Positions 22,561 to 33,062 of a DNA stretch of 64,000 bases are shown here, one piece after another (positions within the stretch are counted from its first letter, which is position 1; each line of letters begins with the position of its first letter). The stretch lies in NCBI GenBank assembly GCA_039583875.1, contig CM077152.1, forward strand, positions 16,169,059 through 16,233,058, read 5' to 3'. The notes under the pieces were generated by a model. It searched no databases, had not been told where the DNA came from, and saw only the letters and a program-made list of their open reading frames with translations. The stretch comes from Platanthera guangdongensis. Lineage: Eukaryota > Streptophyta > Magnoliopsida > Asparagales > Orchidaceae. The position numbers and the translations under genes are program-made.

Positions 22561-23771
22561 GAGGTACCACTATCGGAAATAGACACCACAGAGCCCGAAG
22601 GACAGCTGATCATCTTGCAAGGAACAGTCCGCAACGGTCACAGTGACAATGCATCAATGACAAAAAAGGCCACAACCAGCGTGGTAAGAAAAGAGCCTGC
22701 AGCGGATAGAAACAAGCCGCGGAGGTAAGAATCCTGAGCTGGCAGCCCAGTTAAGAGAAGACTACAACAAGAATAGCGGCGTAAACGAGAAGCCGCAGGC
22801 AGACCGCGCGAACAGACAAGTCGAGACGGTAAGACACCTAGGCGGGCAGCAACCAGAAGAAACAGAGGCTGGCGAACAGGCACTCGACGGGGCGGTTAGA
22901 GGCAGACCGCACCAAGATCAAAAACAAGGTCTAGCCGCAGGAAGAGCCTAGCCGCAGCGCGAAGACAGAGGTCGCAGCGGGAAGTAGACGGAAGGATAGA
23001 AGCCCTAACCACAGCGGTCAGAAGGCAGAAGAGGCCAGAAGAACAGGAACTTGACCGGGCGGAGAGAGGCAGACCGCAACCAACAACCCGAAGCGGTTAA
23101 ATAAGAAAGTCCACCTGGAGAGAGAATAGGAGAAGCAGCACAGTCATGGTGTCAACACACCAGCGGCAAGAGGCCACGACCAAGATACGGAGCCCGCGGC
23201 AGGTAGAGAAGCCGCGACGACTAAGGAAGCCGCAGCGGTTAAGCAAAGTTCGCGCGAGAAGCACGCATCAACAGGGGAACTGCACCGGGAAGAGAAGCCG
23301 CAGCGGGTAAGGAAACCGCAGCGACTAAACAACGAAGACCGCACCGTCACGGTGAGCACACCAACGACAAGAAAAGATGTTGCGACCAAAATGCGGTACA
23401 AGCAGCGAATGGGAAAGCCGCGACGAATAAGAGAAGTCGCGGCGACTAAAAGAGGGAGCCGCGCGAGAAGAGAGGGGAGAGGCGAGAAGACGGGTAGAGA
23501 AATAGACCGCGACGAGCAGAGGGAGAGGGCCCCACGTGTCTGAGAGATTTATAAAAAGGAGTGCGGGGGGGGGGGGGGGGGGTGGTGGGGGGGCAAGAGA
23601 AGGGAAGAAGAAGAGGTGAAAGCCACAAGAGAGAGACAGAGGGAGGAGCGGCTAGAAAAAGAACTTAACCGCGTGGGAAGCCGCAAGCGGGTAGAAACCA
23701 GACCGCGGGCTGCGTGAGAAGGGAAGGCCGGACGGTTAGCAGAATGCTAGCCGCAAGGAGAGACTGATTCG
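22561..23771 (-). other. Copia-3 leader; gag absent
   Basis: Purine-rich on plus with AGCCGCAGCGG-type motifs, as in the Copia-2 leader. Leader-like DNA runs directly to the last residues of the gag linker (SISDSGTSCLAHSSSWILDSG), so about 1 kb of gag is missing. A long G-run lies at about 23567-23598. Confidence 0.7.
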
Positions 23772-23782
23772 CTCTGATACCA

Positions 23783-23950
23783 TGTAGAGAAAGTTCCAAA
23801 CCTTGTATATACTTCTTGAATATAAAAAAACAAGTACGAGTACAAATATATAGGAGAGAAGAGAGTAAGATCTAGCTATACAAACAATGTAGAACTAAAC
23901 ACTAACTCCTACATGGGCCAATACATCATTTTTCCTAGTATTTTCTAAAA
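23783..23950 (-). repeat. Copia-3 5' LTR
   Basis: 168 bp, matching 19331-19498; the terminal AACA has become AAAA. Confidence 0.9.
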
Positions 23951-24090
23951 ACAAATCATCTCAACAGATTTAGCAATTTCAATTCTAAAAAATACCGAAA
24001 AGTCTCAAATCTTTAATTTCAAAGGTGGAGGCCAACTCTATTTTAATGTTAGCAATATGGCAATTATTAGTCGCAATATGTCATGTTTGT
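23951..24090 (-). pseudogene. Copia-4 RT fragment, other side of Copia-3
   Basis: Minus strand reads FEIKDL and, one frame over, RYFLELKLLNLL, the block that normally stands just before the ISQRKHVLDLL found at 19330. It shows Copia-3 landed inside the Copia-4 RT. Confidence 0.7.
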
Positions 24091-24829
24091 AACTCTACTC
24101 TTGTACATCTGAATCGCTAAATTTATAACTTTTCATGATATGTTAGGAATCTCCTAAAGTGTGAATCATGTAACTCATAATATCATAAGCAAACATTGAA
24201 ACGTGTTGGAGTCACTTGGGTTGCAGCTTATGATATTACTTGCTCTATTATATGTTATGCTCCAGAGTAAGCTTAATTCAGTTATTTTTGTTTGACTATT
24301 CTAGCTGTCTGATTTAGTAGCTCGGATTCATGAAAACTGGTACATGTAGGTTTCTGTTTCTCATGCTCATATTTTACTTTTACATTGCTCACTTATGTAT
24401 TTCAATATTCTTAGTATTTTTCTTTATGCTATAGAATTTTCTTAGCATTCGTGACAACTCCGTCAGGTTCTCGAGACCGATCTGCTTAAAGTTTCAGAAT
24501 CTATGTTTACATATAATTTATTGTCAAATTTTTTTTATGTAATAACTGCAATCAGACATTTTATCCGGTATCATGCACAACTGTTACACTATTTAAATAC
24601 TTTATGTACTAGAATTTGATATTAATACATGTACATTCTCTTTTGAATCATAATTGCATGAAATCTATAGCAGTACGCAATAAAACATGATTTTTTTACA
24701 AAATACATGTGCATTTAAAATTCTCACTGTTTTAAACTCTAAAAGCTTCCGCATAAAAAATCAAATTGTTTTTACTTAAAACTAATTATTTTAAACACAT
24801 TACTAGTATCTCTGCATCCGCCTTATCAG
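24091..24829. other. AT-rich DNA without recognised gene
   Basis: No frame, terminal repeat or domain was recognised between the Copia-4 RT fragment and the Gypsy-A protease. Confidence 0.4.
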
Positions 24830-24849
24830 ACATGATTTTTCTTTCCGCT

Positions 24850-25215
24850 CATGTCTGTCATCACGGCCCGCCCGAAGCGCCCTCTGACTTTTGTTGTGAC
24901 GGGTCGTGACATTGTCCCCCGTGTAGGAACTGCATGGACATAGTCTCCCAATTGATGAGAGCGTGTGGAGCCAAGCCACTCTTAGAATGGCGTCGAGGCT
25001 GCCTAAGCCGAATGTGTAGAAGTCTGTGGTCACGGAATAGTGCCCCATAAAGAGCGAGACGACAGTGCAATGGCCCTGAGCCGGTCGGTGTCGCTCACCG
25101 CCCATACAGACCGCAACATCTGGGGAGGGAATCAAGAGAAGACAGAGCTGCTACACCAGATGCTCAGAGATGGGGTTGTGGTTGGAGCCGCTGTCCACCA
25201 TGATGATGATCGGGC
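24850..25215 (-). pseudogene. Gypsy-A protease remnant
   Basis: Minus-strand IIIMVDSGSNH (about 25185-25215) is an aspartic-protease site, followed by HYSVTTDFYTFGLGSLDAILRVAWLHTL and SMQFLHGGQ in neighbouring frames, as in other chromoviruses. Decayed. Confidence 0.65.
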
Positions 25216-26759
25216 GATCCCGCAGTGTGCCCGAGAGCTACATGGTCTGCCGGCAGGAGATCCCGCTCGTCGAGGCGCGAGATAGCTTCAACCGGTGGAA
25301 CATAGCTGTGGTGGAGTCGAGAGGTGTATCCCTCGTTGAGAGCTTTAGGGCCTCAAAATCAGCCAGGGTAACCTCTGGGTCGACATCGCCGATAATGGCG
25401 TGGAACTGCTTCACGAGGCACTCATGGTTGGGGGAGTACGGTTGGCGGCACCAAAAACAGAGACCCATGCTATGAAGGTCATTGTAATCATTGTTCGAGA
25501 GGCGCTGAGGGACTGGTGAGCGGCCCGATCGGTGTCCCCAGGGCGGCGGCTGCAGTGGAGGAGTTGTGGCTGGCAGGCGCCAAGGCGGTCGATGCTAGTA
25601 AAGGTCGGCCGTGGGAGCAGGTGGCCTGGGGGAGAGGTCATCCTCCACCAGGCGCGCCAAGTCAATGGCATCGGAGACTGTGTGTGGGTGGTCCGTGCGG
25701 AGTTGAGAGTGGATATTAGGAAGCAGACCATGCATGAAGAAGCCCAGGTAATGATCGGGCGGTAGACCAAGAATGTGGGAAATCGGGGCGACGAACTCAT
25801 CAACACAGTTGTCCAGCCCGGCTGTCTGGCAGACGCCGCAAAGAAGCTCGATAACCAGAGTAGCGGGTGTCATACTGCCAGATCATCTCCTGCTTAAGCT
25901 CGGGCCAGGAGAGACACGAGTTTGTATGGCGGAGCCACCGAGCCCACTGGAGTGTCAAGTCGTCTAGGCCAACGACTACCGGAGACACCTTTTTGTGCTT
26001 CGGTGTGTGGTTGAGATCGAAATATTGCTCCGTCTTGGCAATCCAACCCATTAGGTCAATGCCGACGGAGGGAATGTTGAGGGAGAGGGCGTACCGGCCC
26101 GGAATGGGCAAAGGAGTGGTCCTTGAAGGAATGGATTGTGGTTCGGCGCCTAGGAGAGAGACACCGTCCACAGAAGGGCCGGAGTCGGATGCGGCGGAGA
26201 CGGCGACGGACACGGCGGCGGAGACGGCGACGGACACGGCGGCGGAGACGGCGACGGACACGGCGGCGGAGATGGCGGCAGTGGGAGACTGGAGGGAGTC
26301 GATCTTGGAGTGGAGCGCGAGGAGCGAGGCGTGCATGGAGGCGACGAGTTGTTCTTGAGCCTCAACGTGACGGGTAAGAGCTTCGGCGACGATAAACGAA
26401 GCGGAGTCACCAGAGGAGCGAGTGGTGGGAACCATGGGTTGGAGATGTTGGACAGAGGCCGAAGGAGGCGGAGCTGGAGCAGAATGGCTGCATAGGAGTT
26501 GTTGCGGTCGTCTGAAGGAGCGGCAGGTCTCGTCGACGTAGAAAGTAACGAATCGGGGTGGACTGGCAGGCCGAAGGAGGCGGAGCTGGAGAGGAATGGC
26601 GGCACAGGAGGTTGTTGCGGTCATCTGAAGGAGCGGTAGGTTCGACCGACGTAGAAAAGAACGGATCGGCACGGACTGGCCGAGTGGAAGCGGGGGAACT
26701 GGTCGGCGGTCTGATTGAAGGCGCAGAAGGGTCGGCCCCCGCAAAGAAGCTTGCAGCAA
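25215..26759 (-). pseudogene. Gypsy-A gag and zinc knuckle
   Basis: 26759-25800 holds an Ala/Val-rich stretch encoded by a 24-bp tandem repeat (26200-26275), then PGRYALSLNIPSVGIDLMGWIAKTEQYFDLN and LDDLTLQWARWLRHTNSCLSWPELKQEM, a Ty3/Gypsy gag domain. After a frame break, 25873-25595 reads CVDEFVAPISHILGLPPDHYLGFFMHGLLPNI and DAIDLARLVEDDL. The zinc-binding GLCFWCRQPYSPNHEC is at about 25430-25468. Broken by frameshifts. Confidence 0.85.
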
Positions 26760-27330
26760 GTGATTGGCGAACAGGGGAGTCGGCCGTGGTGCGGGATCGG
26801 GTGAATAGGTCGATCTAAAACACGGGGAGTCACCGATACGGAAAACCTGGGCCTGCGGAAACGGTCGACTAGATCGCGGGAACTCAGAGGCGAAAAATCA
26901 CGAGCACCGGCGGCGAGTTTGCGGGTGGCACGGCAGGTCAGACCAAATTGATACAGACTCGGGAGATCCCAGAGAGGAATCCGGCAAGGGGGAGGGTACG
27001 CGGTGATGAGAGAGAGGAAGGAGGAGAGAACAAGAGGAAAGGTTAGGGAGCAACTCTAATTCTCATACATCCAAAAATAATTCAAAAGAGTGCAACTTCA
27101 CCCCTTATAGGTGTGGGGTGTGACATAATAAGAAATACAACATAAAGAGGAATAAATAAATGCGAACAACCAAATAAGAAATAACAAAATAGGAAATAAA
27201 TAAAGACGTCGGGATGGCGCGTCTTCGGTCTCTTTTCCCGCAGACGGACCCGTCGACGTCTTCCTCTGTGTGAGTACTCGTCACGTCTCGTCGGCGTGTG
27301 CACGTCGCATCGGCATGCGCAATCGTAACA

Positions 27331-27569
27331 GATTGAGTGTGTTTGTTGTCAGAAAGATTGTTGGTAAATTGGACATGATAAACATCTCACATCCAACTTG
27401 AAGGGAAGTGTTGGAATTTATGTGTATTACATGGATGTTTGTGGATCCTCTCTATTGTATGTTTACCTCTCATATATAATTGAGAGACGGGTTACTAGTT
27501 AATTAATTAATTCATTTTCATTTCTCCAAACATTTAATTATGTACAATGTACTTTCATCAACTCCAACA
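27331..27569 (+). mobile_element. Copia 3' end: pol tail, polypurine tract and LTR
   Basis: Plus strand reads KLDMINISHPT-stop, the usual C-terminal tail of Copia pol, then AACTTGAAGGGAAG as purine tract, then a 161-bp LTR (27409-27569) running TGTTGGA...TCCAACA. The rest of this Copia is not in the window; Gypsy-A abuts it at 27330. Confidence 0.7.
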
Positions 27570-27636
27570 TGGGCATACACTATGCAGGGAATCATAAACG
27601 AAATTACTATTGATCCTTCAGTGTCTATAAATGTTT

Positions 27637-27880
27637 AGGCTCTGTTTGGGGTAGTGCCCGCCTTCCAGTGCGGTGGAGAAAGGCCCAGAATGCCACTGCG
27701 AAGGCCGATTGGAGGGAGGGGGCTCGGTTCAAAGACGACTGTATTTCGCTGTTTCGCACTGTAAAATTTGCTCGGCAGTGCGAACAGAGATCCGGAAGAC
27801 GGAGAATCAAACGTGTGCTGGCAGCGGTGCGTTTACCGGGAACAGAACGGAAGGCGGACGCCTCCCCAAACAAAGCCTTA
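27637..27880. mobile_element. MITE with AGGCTCTGTTTGGGG termini
   Basis: About 244 bp. The left end AGGCTCTGTTTGGGG and right end CCTCCCCAAACAAAGCCTT are inverted repeats. No coding capacity; TGTTTGG termini are typical of plant Tourist or hAT MITEs. The target duplication is not certain. Confidence 0.65.
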
Positions 27881-27920
27881 GTTTGTTTGCTCTTTTTCCT
27901 TCCAAAGACACTTGGCTAAG

Positions 27921-29327
27921 TGATGTGCAGCAGAGACGAGGACGCGCTTTGGGACCGTTCGGGGCTGATTTGGCAACTTTCCATATATGGCGTGCCCGGA
28001 TCGACGATCGGGCTCCGCGATTGCATCCGGAGCGTCGCCTCGAGTCAAAACACTATATTAGTTTATATTTTCAGTCGATTATCGATGTATTTTAAGGGTC
28101 AAACCCACCGGCCAATCATAGTCGTTGATGGGGATGCTCTAGCATTTCTTTTCTTATAAATAAGAGTCTTGAGGGCTGAATTGAACCATTGCAGAATTTG
28201 GAGAGGAAGTATTCCCGGATTCCAGCGATCACTCCCCGGTGCCGATGTCGTGGAACCCTAGGTGACGACTCCTAGGCCTTCAAACTGCTCCCCAAGGTAA
28301 CCCCTAACCCCACCGTTGTTTTCCTCCTACTCCCCGCCTCCACCGTCCAAAACCCTCCCGTACAGCCAGCCTTTGGCTGTTTCTTCCCCCATACAACAGC
28401 ACCCAGTTTCCACTCCAGCAAATCCAGCCACCTCCCTTTCATTGCACTGTTCATTAATGAAATGAACTATTCATTTCTATAGTTTCTAAACAGTACCCTC
28501 CAATTCCAGCCGCATGTTGCCGTCCGCCCTCCCTATTCCCCATCCCAACCGTCGGCCTCCTGCCAACATACCCAGCCCCACCGCCACCTTCCCTCACCAA
28601 AACCGACCACCCCAAGAAGTTTCTAACCCTATCCGGCCACTCCTTTTCGTTCCCTTCGTGGATCCACTTCCCTCCAATCTAAAAACCCTAGATCTATTTT
28701 TGATCTAGTGCTACCGTCCTCCAATCCATTATTTCCATCGAGATCCATCACCCTGTAGCCCGGATCCGTCGTCAAACATCGGATTTATCCACCCGCACCC
28801 GGATCTGTTCCCTAGTGGCCGAATCTTTCCATTTTTGGCTCGTTTCTCCTATTTTCCGCCTTGGACAGCCACCTCACCTCACCGCCACCGCTCCACCGAT
28901 TCCATCTCCAATCGCCGATCTACGCATCCGTACCATCCGAATCTTTAGTGTCTCGGTTCAGCCCTCTATTTTGTGAGCATTTGTGGTATTGTATGATTTG
29001 ATTCACATTTGTATTTGGGTAATTTAGCATATCTTGCTGCGATATTTTGTTTGTGGGAATTTGTTTTGTGCACTAATAACTTGCATGAGAAGACATTCGT
29101 CGCACGCTTTGCTTTGGCCCTCCGAGTGGAGGAAAGCCATTATAAAATTGCCAAAATAAATATTTGTTTTTTATTTTAATATATGCGTGGTTGCTGAATT
29201 TTTCATTGCTTAAATTTATCCGTTAAAATACCGACATCGCATTGCATGTAGAATCGGATTAGCGTGTCACCCTTGCACTATCACCTATCGTTGTAAGTTT
29301 TGCGCACCACTAGCCTCCCCTCCATCA
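27921..29327 (+). repeat. 5' LTR of the 27.9-34.6 kb element
   Basis: 1407 bp. TATAAA at 28155-28160 marks a likely promoter; the region after it is C-rich with AACCCTA-type runs and ends CATCA. Confidence 0.92.
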
Positions 29328-29330
29328 TTT

Positions 29331-29345
29331 TGGTATCAGAGGTCA
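29331..29345 (+). other. Primer binding site, initiator tRNA-Met type
   Basis: TGGTATCAGAGGTCAAG starts three bases after the 5' LTR. Confidence 0.8.
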
Positions 29346-29479
29346 AGGTTAGGTCATTTGCATGCTTCGTAGTGGTAGGTTTTAAATAATCATTGGGTTC
29401 ATTTATCTCTAGTTATCGGCGTCGTTCGTCTCCTCCATCTGAGTATCCTGAGTCTACCTATACCCGACCTCATAGAGCC

Positions 29480-29865
29480 CTCTAGAGAGATCTTATGTTA
29501 TCATTATGATTATCATCGTTCCCCGCACACCACTCTTATAGATTGTGATGACCACTCAACATTATTCCATCATGCCAGAGGCGATCACCACGACGAGAGG
29601 TCCTCACATCTTCATCATTACACCTCTCCGCGATTTCACGATGATAGAATTGAATATCGCTCAGGTCATCGCCACTAAACATCTCCTCTAGGAGAGGAAC
29701 CCGAGTTTGGATATGAGCGACCTCCACTGCACGTTTACAGGGCTCATACGCACCCACGAGCACAATCTAATTATGTTAGGAACTACCATCAAGATGACCT
29801 TCGGGAACCCTATAGAGGTCACCATCAGCAGGAACACAAGAAAAGGTCAAGACCCTCCTAGTGTT
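29480..29865 (+). pseudogene. Decayed His/Tyr/Arg/Asp-rich frame, possible gag remnant
   Basis: One frame reads YHYDYHRSPHTTLIDCDDHS, then RGDHHDERSSHLHHYTSPRF, RSGHRH-stop and later ERPPLHVYRAHTHP, with one TAA in about 370 bp and TAG at the end. The strong composition suggests a once-coding low-complexity region upstream of gag. It overlaps the start of the frame at 29713 in a different phase. Not assigned to a family. Confidence 0.35.
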
Positions 29866-30738
29866 CCAAAAATAAAGTTACCTGAGGCTAAATTTATGCG
29901 ATTAGTTCTTAACCGCTTTGATCTCTTAGAAGTTCAATTTGATCACCTAAGATCTATATTACGAAGAAAGCCTAGGGATTTAGGGCGAGCCACCGATGCG
30001 GCGACTAATGCTCCCATCGAGATAAGAGACCCAACACTTGGTTTTGATCCTTCTCAGTTTAATGAGATTCAATGCTCATGTGATCTTGAGGTTGAACCTG
30101 ATCATGACCTTATGATACAGGTGGAGAGTGATACTGGCATGACTAGTGAGCATGGTCACGTGGGTGAGGACGAGCGACCTAGTGACACTGTGATGGTATA
30201 CCCATCCTTTTCACCTCACCTAGACCTACACCTAGACCTAGTGCCCCCTTTGAACAGAGACACGGTTCTCGACACTATATCGAATGACCTACACTTGAGT
30301 TTGGGCACCCCCTACTCTTCCCTTAGTACTGTCTTGGGTCACTTCACTACTGAGAGTCGAGAGTATAGTGTTGATCTTATAGTGTCTATGTCACCCATGC
30401 ACGGGGGCACTACCCCTTTTGATGGTACTCATCAGGAGGACCTTGACCTTAGTGGCGAGCCCTATGACGAGCCCCATGTTGAGCCTCCTGATGATCCGCC
30501 ACATCTTGGTGAGGTTGAGACTCGGGTGAGCAATTCAGGTACGACGCCTCTTTCATTATCATCTCTGGCCTTGCCCCAGAGAAGGGACCTTGAGTGGAGC
30601 ATGACATATGTAGGGCCTACCTTGAGTTCACTTGAGTATACTCATATTGTGAGGACCTACCTTATGACGCCTCACACTCTGGATGAGTTTTGGGACACGC
30701 CACCCGCTGAGCCACCCGATGAGTTCTTTCTTGTCTAG
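29713..30738 (+). CDS. Unrecognised 341-residue frame in the LTR element
   Basis: Opens at ATG 29713 (a TTG lies two codons upstream) and ends TAG at 30738. The N-terminal 100 residues include VPKIKLPEAKFMRLVLNRFD and LLEVQFDHLRSILRRKPRD, which look helical. The rest is acidic and Pro/Asp/Thr-rich (GEPYDEPHVEPPDDPPHL, PPAEPPDEFF). The related phrase DEFxxxPPxEPPD recurs at 30940-30990 beyond the stop, so the frame was once longer. No zinc knuckle, protease or RT motif. It may be a diverged gag or captured sequence; function unknown. Confidence 0.45.
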   Translation: MSDLHCTFTGLIRTHEHNLIMLGTTIKMTFGNPIEVTISRNTRKGQDPPSVPKIKLPEAKFMRLVLNRFDLLEVQFDHLRSILRRKPRDLGRATDAATNAPIEIRDPTLGFDPSQFNEIQCSCDLEVEPDHDLMIQVESDTGMTSEHGHVGEDERPSDTVMVYPSFSPHLDLHLDLVPPLNRDTVLDTISNDLHLSLGTPYSSLSTVLGHFTTESREYSVDLIVSMSPMHGGTTPFDGTHQEDLDLSGEPYDEPHVEPPDDPPHLGEVETRVSNSGTTPLSLSSLALPQRRDLEWSMTYVGPTLSSLEYTHIVRTYLMTPHTLDEFWDTPPAEPPDEFFLV

Positions 30739-31029
30739 GACGCTCACCATATTTTAGAGGCATGACTTCAAGTTGGTGTACACGATTTTCACTCAGATGG
30801 TCGTCTCCTTTGTGATGACATTTCTTACACCCCCCCTGGGGAGCCCCGTGATGCGCTACGTTCCCCGAGAGACATTTGGCTCTTTACGATCCCGTATTTG
30901 AGTATAGTTGTCTCTCACGGTCATCTGAGCACTCGTCACACACGGGATGAGTTTATCTACACTCCACCGAAAGAACCTCCTGATAGGCCACCATATGTGA
31001 GAGACATCTCAGGCATTATTAGATTTTCC

Positions 31030-31884
31030 TATAAGGAGTGTATTGTATCTGTCGTGTTGTCTTTGCATCATTTGCATTATCTGCATAATTCTGCCGAGTC
31101 TTTTGCACGACATTTGCATGAGTTGCATGAGTCAGTTCGCCGATGAATAATAATAAGCAATGAAAATTATAAAGCTCATGCAGATAAGCAAAGGCAAGAA
31201 CAAATATTTACCGAAGACGAAAAGGTAATGGTACAAATCCGCCCAGAGAGGCTCCCTTCGGGGCCTGCCAAGAAATTAAGCGTCAGGCGAATGAGTTCGT
31301 ACTCTGTTATTAGCAGTTTTAGGACAAATGTCTACCGGCTCGATATCCCGGCTAGTATGAGAATTCACCCGATGTTTAATGTTGAGGATCTGACTCCATA
31401 CTATGAGCCTCATGAGTATGTGGACCCGAGCAGTGGAGATACCCAGCCACCCCCACCCCCACTGTCGTTGCCTTACCACTCTCTTACCCCACCTACGTAT
31501 GATGGCCACCACAGTCCACCCCGTGCTACCACCCACCCACCTGGGGATTCGTCGTCTTTGGTTTCATCACCGGCACCGCCGATCGCACCGGGTTCCACCC
31601 TTCGAGAGATGAGCGATGAGAGCATCACAGAGTTCAGATTCCACCAATTTGTTTCTACTGCAGATGGGTCGCGCTGTCGCAACTTGGTACATTGGCGGGA
31701 CTGCCCCGAGGCAGTTGACGTTTGGATATTTGCAGCAGAGCTTGATCGATTCGCCCCTGGACTTCGACTTCAGCACGACCGTCTCCTTTCATCGGAGATG
31801 ACAGCTTTTCAGTCAGGGGAAATTGATTGGCGAGGACACCCTTCCACCGATGACACTTGGACGACTTCCGGTGGATCTCTTTGA
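31030..31884 (+). pseudogene. Gypsy integrase C-terminus with chromodomain-like tail
   Basis: HLHELHESVRR-stop-IIISNENYKAHADKQRQEQ then MVQIRPERLPSGPAKKLSVRRMSSYSV, NVYRLDIPASMRIHPMFNVEDLTPYYEP is the standard end of chromovirus integrase. A Pro/Ser linker follows, then FRFHQFVSTADGSRCRNLVHWRDCPEAVDVWI and LDRFAPGL, a chromodomain-like block. The TGA at 31144-31146 interrupts it. The catalytic core is absent, so it cannot act as an integrase. Confidence 0.8.
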
Positions 31885-32273
31885 GTTGTACCTGGCGATC
31901 AGCGAGAGAATTCCGATCTCAATTTATCGGGAGATGAATTCTTTCAAGCCGGGGAGATTGATGCGCAGCAGAGACGATGACACACTTTGGGCCCGTTCGG
32001 GGCTGATTTGGCAACTTTCCATATATGACGTGCCTGAATCGACAATCGGGCTCCGTTTTGCGTCTGAAGCGTCGCCGCGGGTCAAAACACTATATTAGTT
32101 TATATTTTTCAGTCTATTACCGATGTATTTTAAGGGTCAAACCCACCGGTCAATCATAGCCGTTGATGGGGATGTCCTAACATTTCTTTTCTTATAAATA
32201 AGAGTCTTGAGTGCTGAATTGAACCATTACAGAATTTGAAGAAGAAGTATTCCCAAATTCCAGCGATCCCTCC

Positions 32274-32895
32274 TGTTGAAGCCAGGAAAATTCTCAACCT
32301 CAAAATTCAGACCAATGCCGCCAAAGGTTACCGGCTCAGAGGCAAGATCAGACGGCTAGGATGACTAGGATGAAGAACTAAGTCAAACAGGACCCCAGAT
32401 GTTGCGGCAGGAAGGTCCCACCACGTACCCGGATGCTCGAAAGGAGCAGCCCCTTCTCAACCAAAAATGGCTGAACTAGGTACGAGGGAGACTAGCTGAT
32501 GACGAAGTCGCAAGGCCGCGACCTGACCTCTAAGGAAAAGGAATCCAAAGGCTCGGTTAGTATCTTGAAAGGAGAGCTCGTGAGTATCCTGCAGAGGATT
32601 ACCAGTGCCTCACCTCGTACCCCTGGGGTCCTATTTATAGGCAAATCCAAGGAGGGGGGGTCTTATTTATACCCCACCCCCTCGCAACTAGGCGACTTCC
32701 AGGGGAACTCACACGGGCTGGGCGAGTATCTCGCCTAATCGCCTACCTGACGAGTATGCGAGGGGAGCACGCCATACTCGCCCAGGCCTTTTATGGTCTT
32801 GCGCGCTGATGTTGACTTCTGTCTTGACTTGATGACCTTGAATTCTGCTGACCTGGCTGTGGTAGGACCCATCCTCGACGAATGTTGGTTGTACA
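32274..32895 (-). repeat. Solo LTR of the Tat-like Gypsy family
   Basis: Plus strand runs TGTTGAAG...GTTGTACA between exact 5-bp duplications CCTCC (32269-32273, 32896-32900). Read on the minus strand it starts TGTACAACC and ends GGCTTCAACA, like the LTRs at 54412-55140 and 60162-61566. Minus-strand TATA box CTATAAATAG at 32631-32640. No internal sequence remains, so unequal recombination removed it. Confidence 0.9.
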
Positions 32896-33062
32896 CCTCC
32901 CTGGTGTCGATGTCGTGGAACCCTAGTTGACGACTCCTAGGCCGCCAAACTCCTCCCCAAGGTAACCCCTAACCCCACCGTTGTTTTCCCCTCCTACTCC
33001 ACGCCTCCACCGTCCAAAACCCTCCCGTACAGCCAGCCTTTGGCTGTTTTTCCCCCATACAG

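Larger units (their letters stand above)
19331..23950 (-). mobile_element. Copia-3, gag-less LTR retrotransposon, minus strand
   Basis: LTRs of 168 bp at 19331-19498 and 23783-23950. The minus-strand primer site (complement CTCTGATACCA, 23772-23782) touches the 5' LTR, and the purine tract (CTCCCCCGCAAAC on plus, 19499-19511) touches the 3' LTR. The two LTRs differ at about 7-8 positions. The 5-bp flanks (ATAAT and ACAAA) no longer match. It is a sister family of Copia-2, but gag is missing. Confidence 0.92.
24830..27330 (-). mobile_element. Gypsy-A, chromovirus-type element, 5' part only
   Basis: On the minus strand the LTR starts TGTTACGATTGCGC at 27330 and carries CCCCTTATAGGTGTGGGGTG, similar to Gypsy-B (43.9-45.5 kb). 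A leader, gag, zinc knuckle and protease follow. The sequence stops being Gypsy-like near 24830-24870, so RT, RNase H and integrase are missing. The LTR end (about 26990) is approximate. Confidence 0.75.

Noticed and set aside
19326..23955. Exact 5-bp duplication around Copia-3
   Set aside because: Flanks are ATAAT and ACAAA; they do not match, so the duplication has decayed or was altered.
31276..31776. Minus-strand frames across the integrase tail
   Set aside because: Shadows of the plus-strand integrase/chromodomain frame, which alone shows family motifs.
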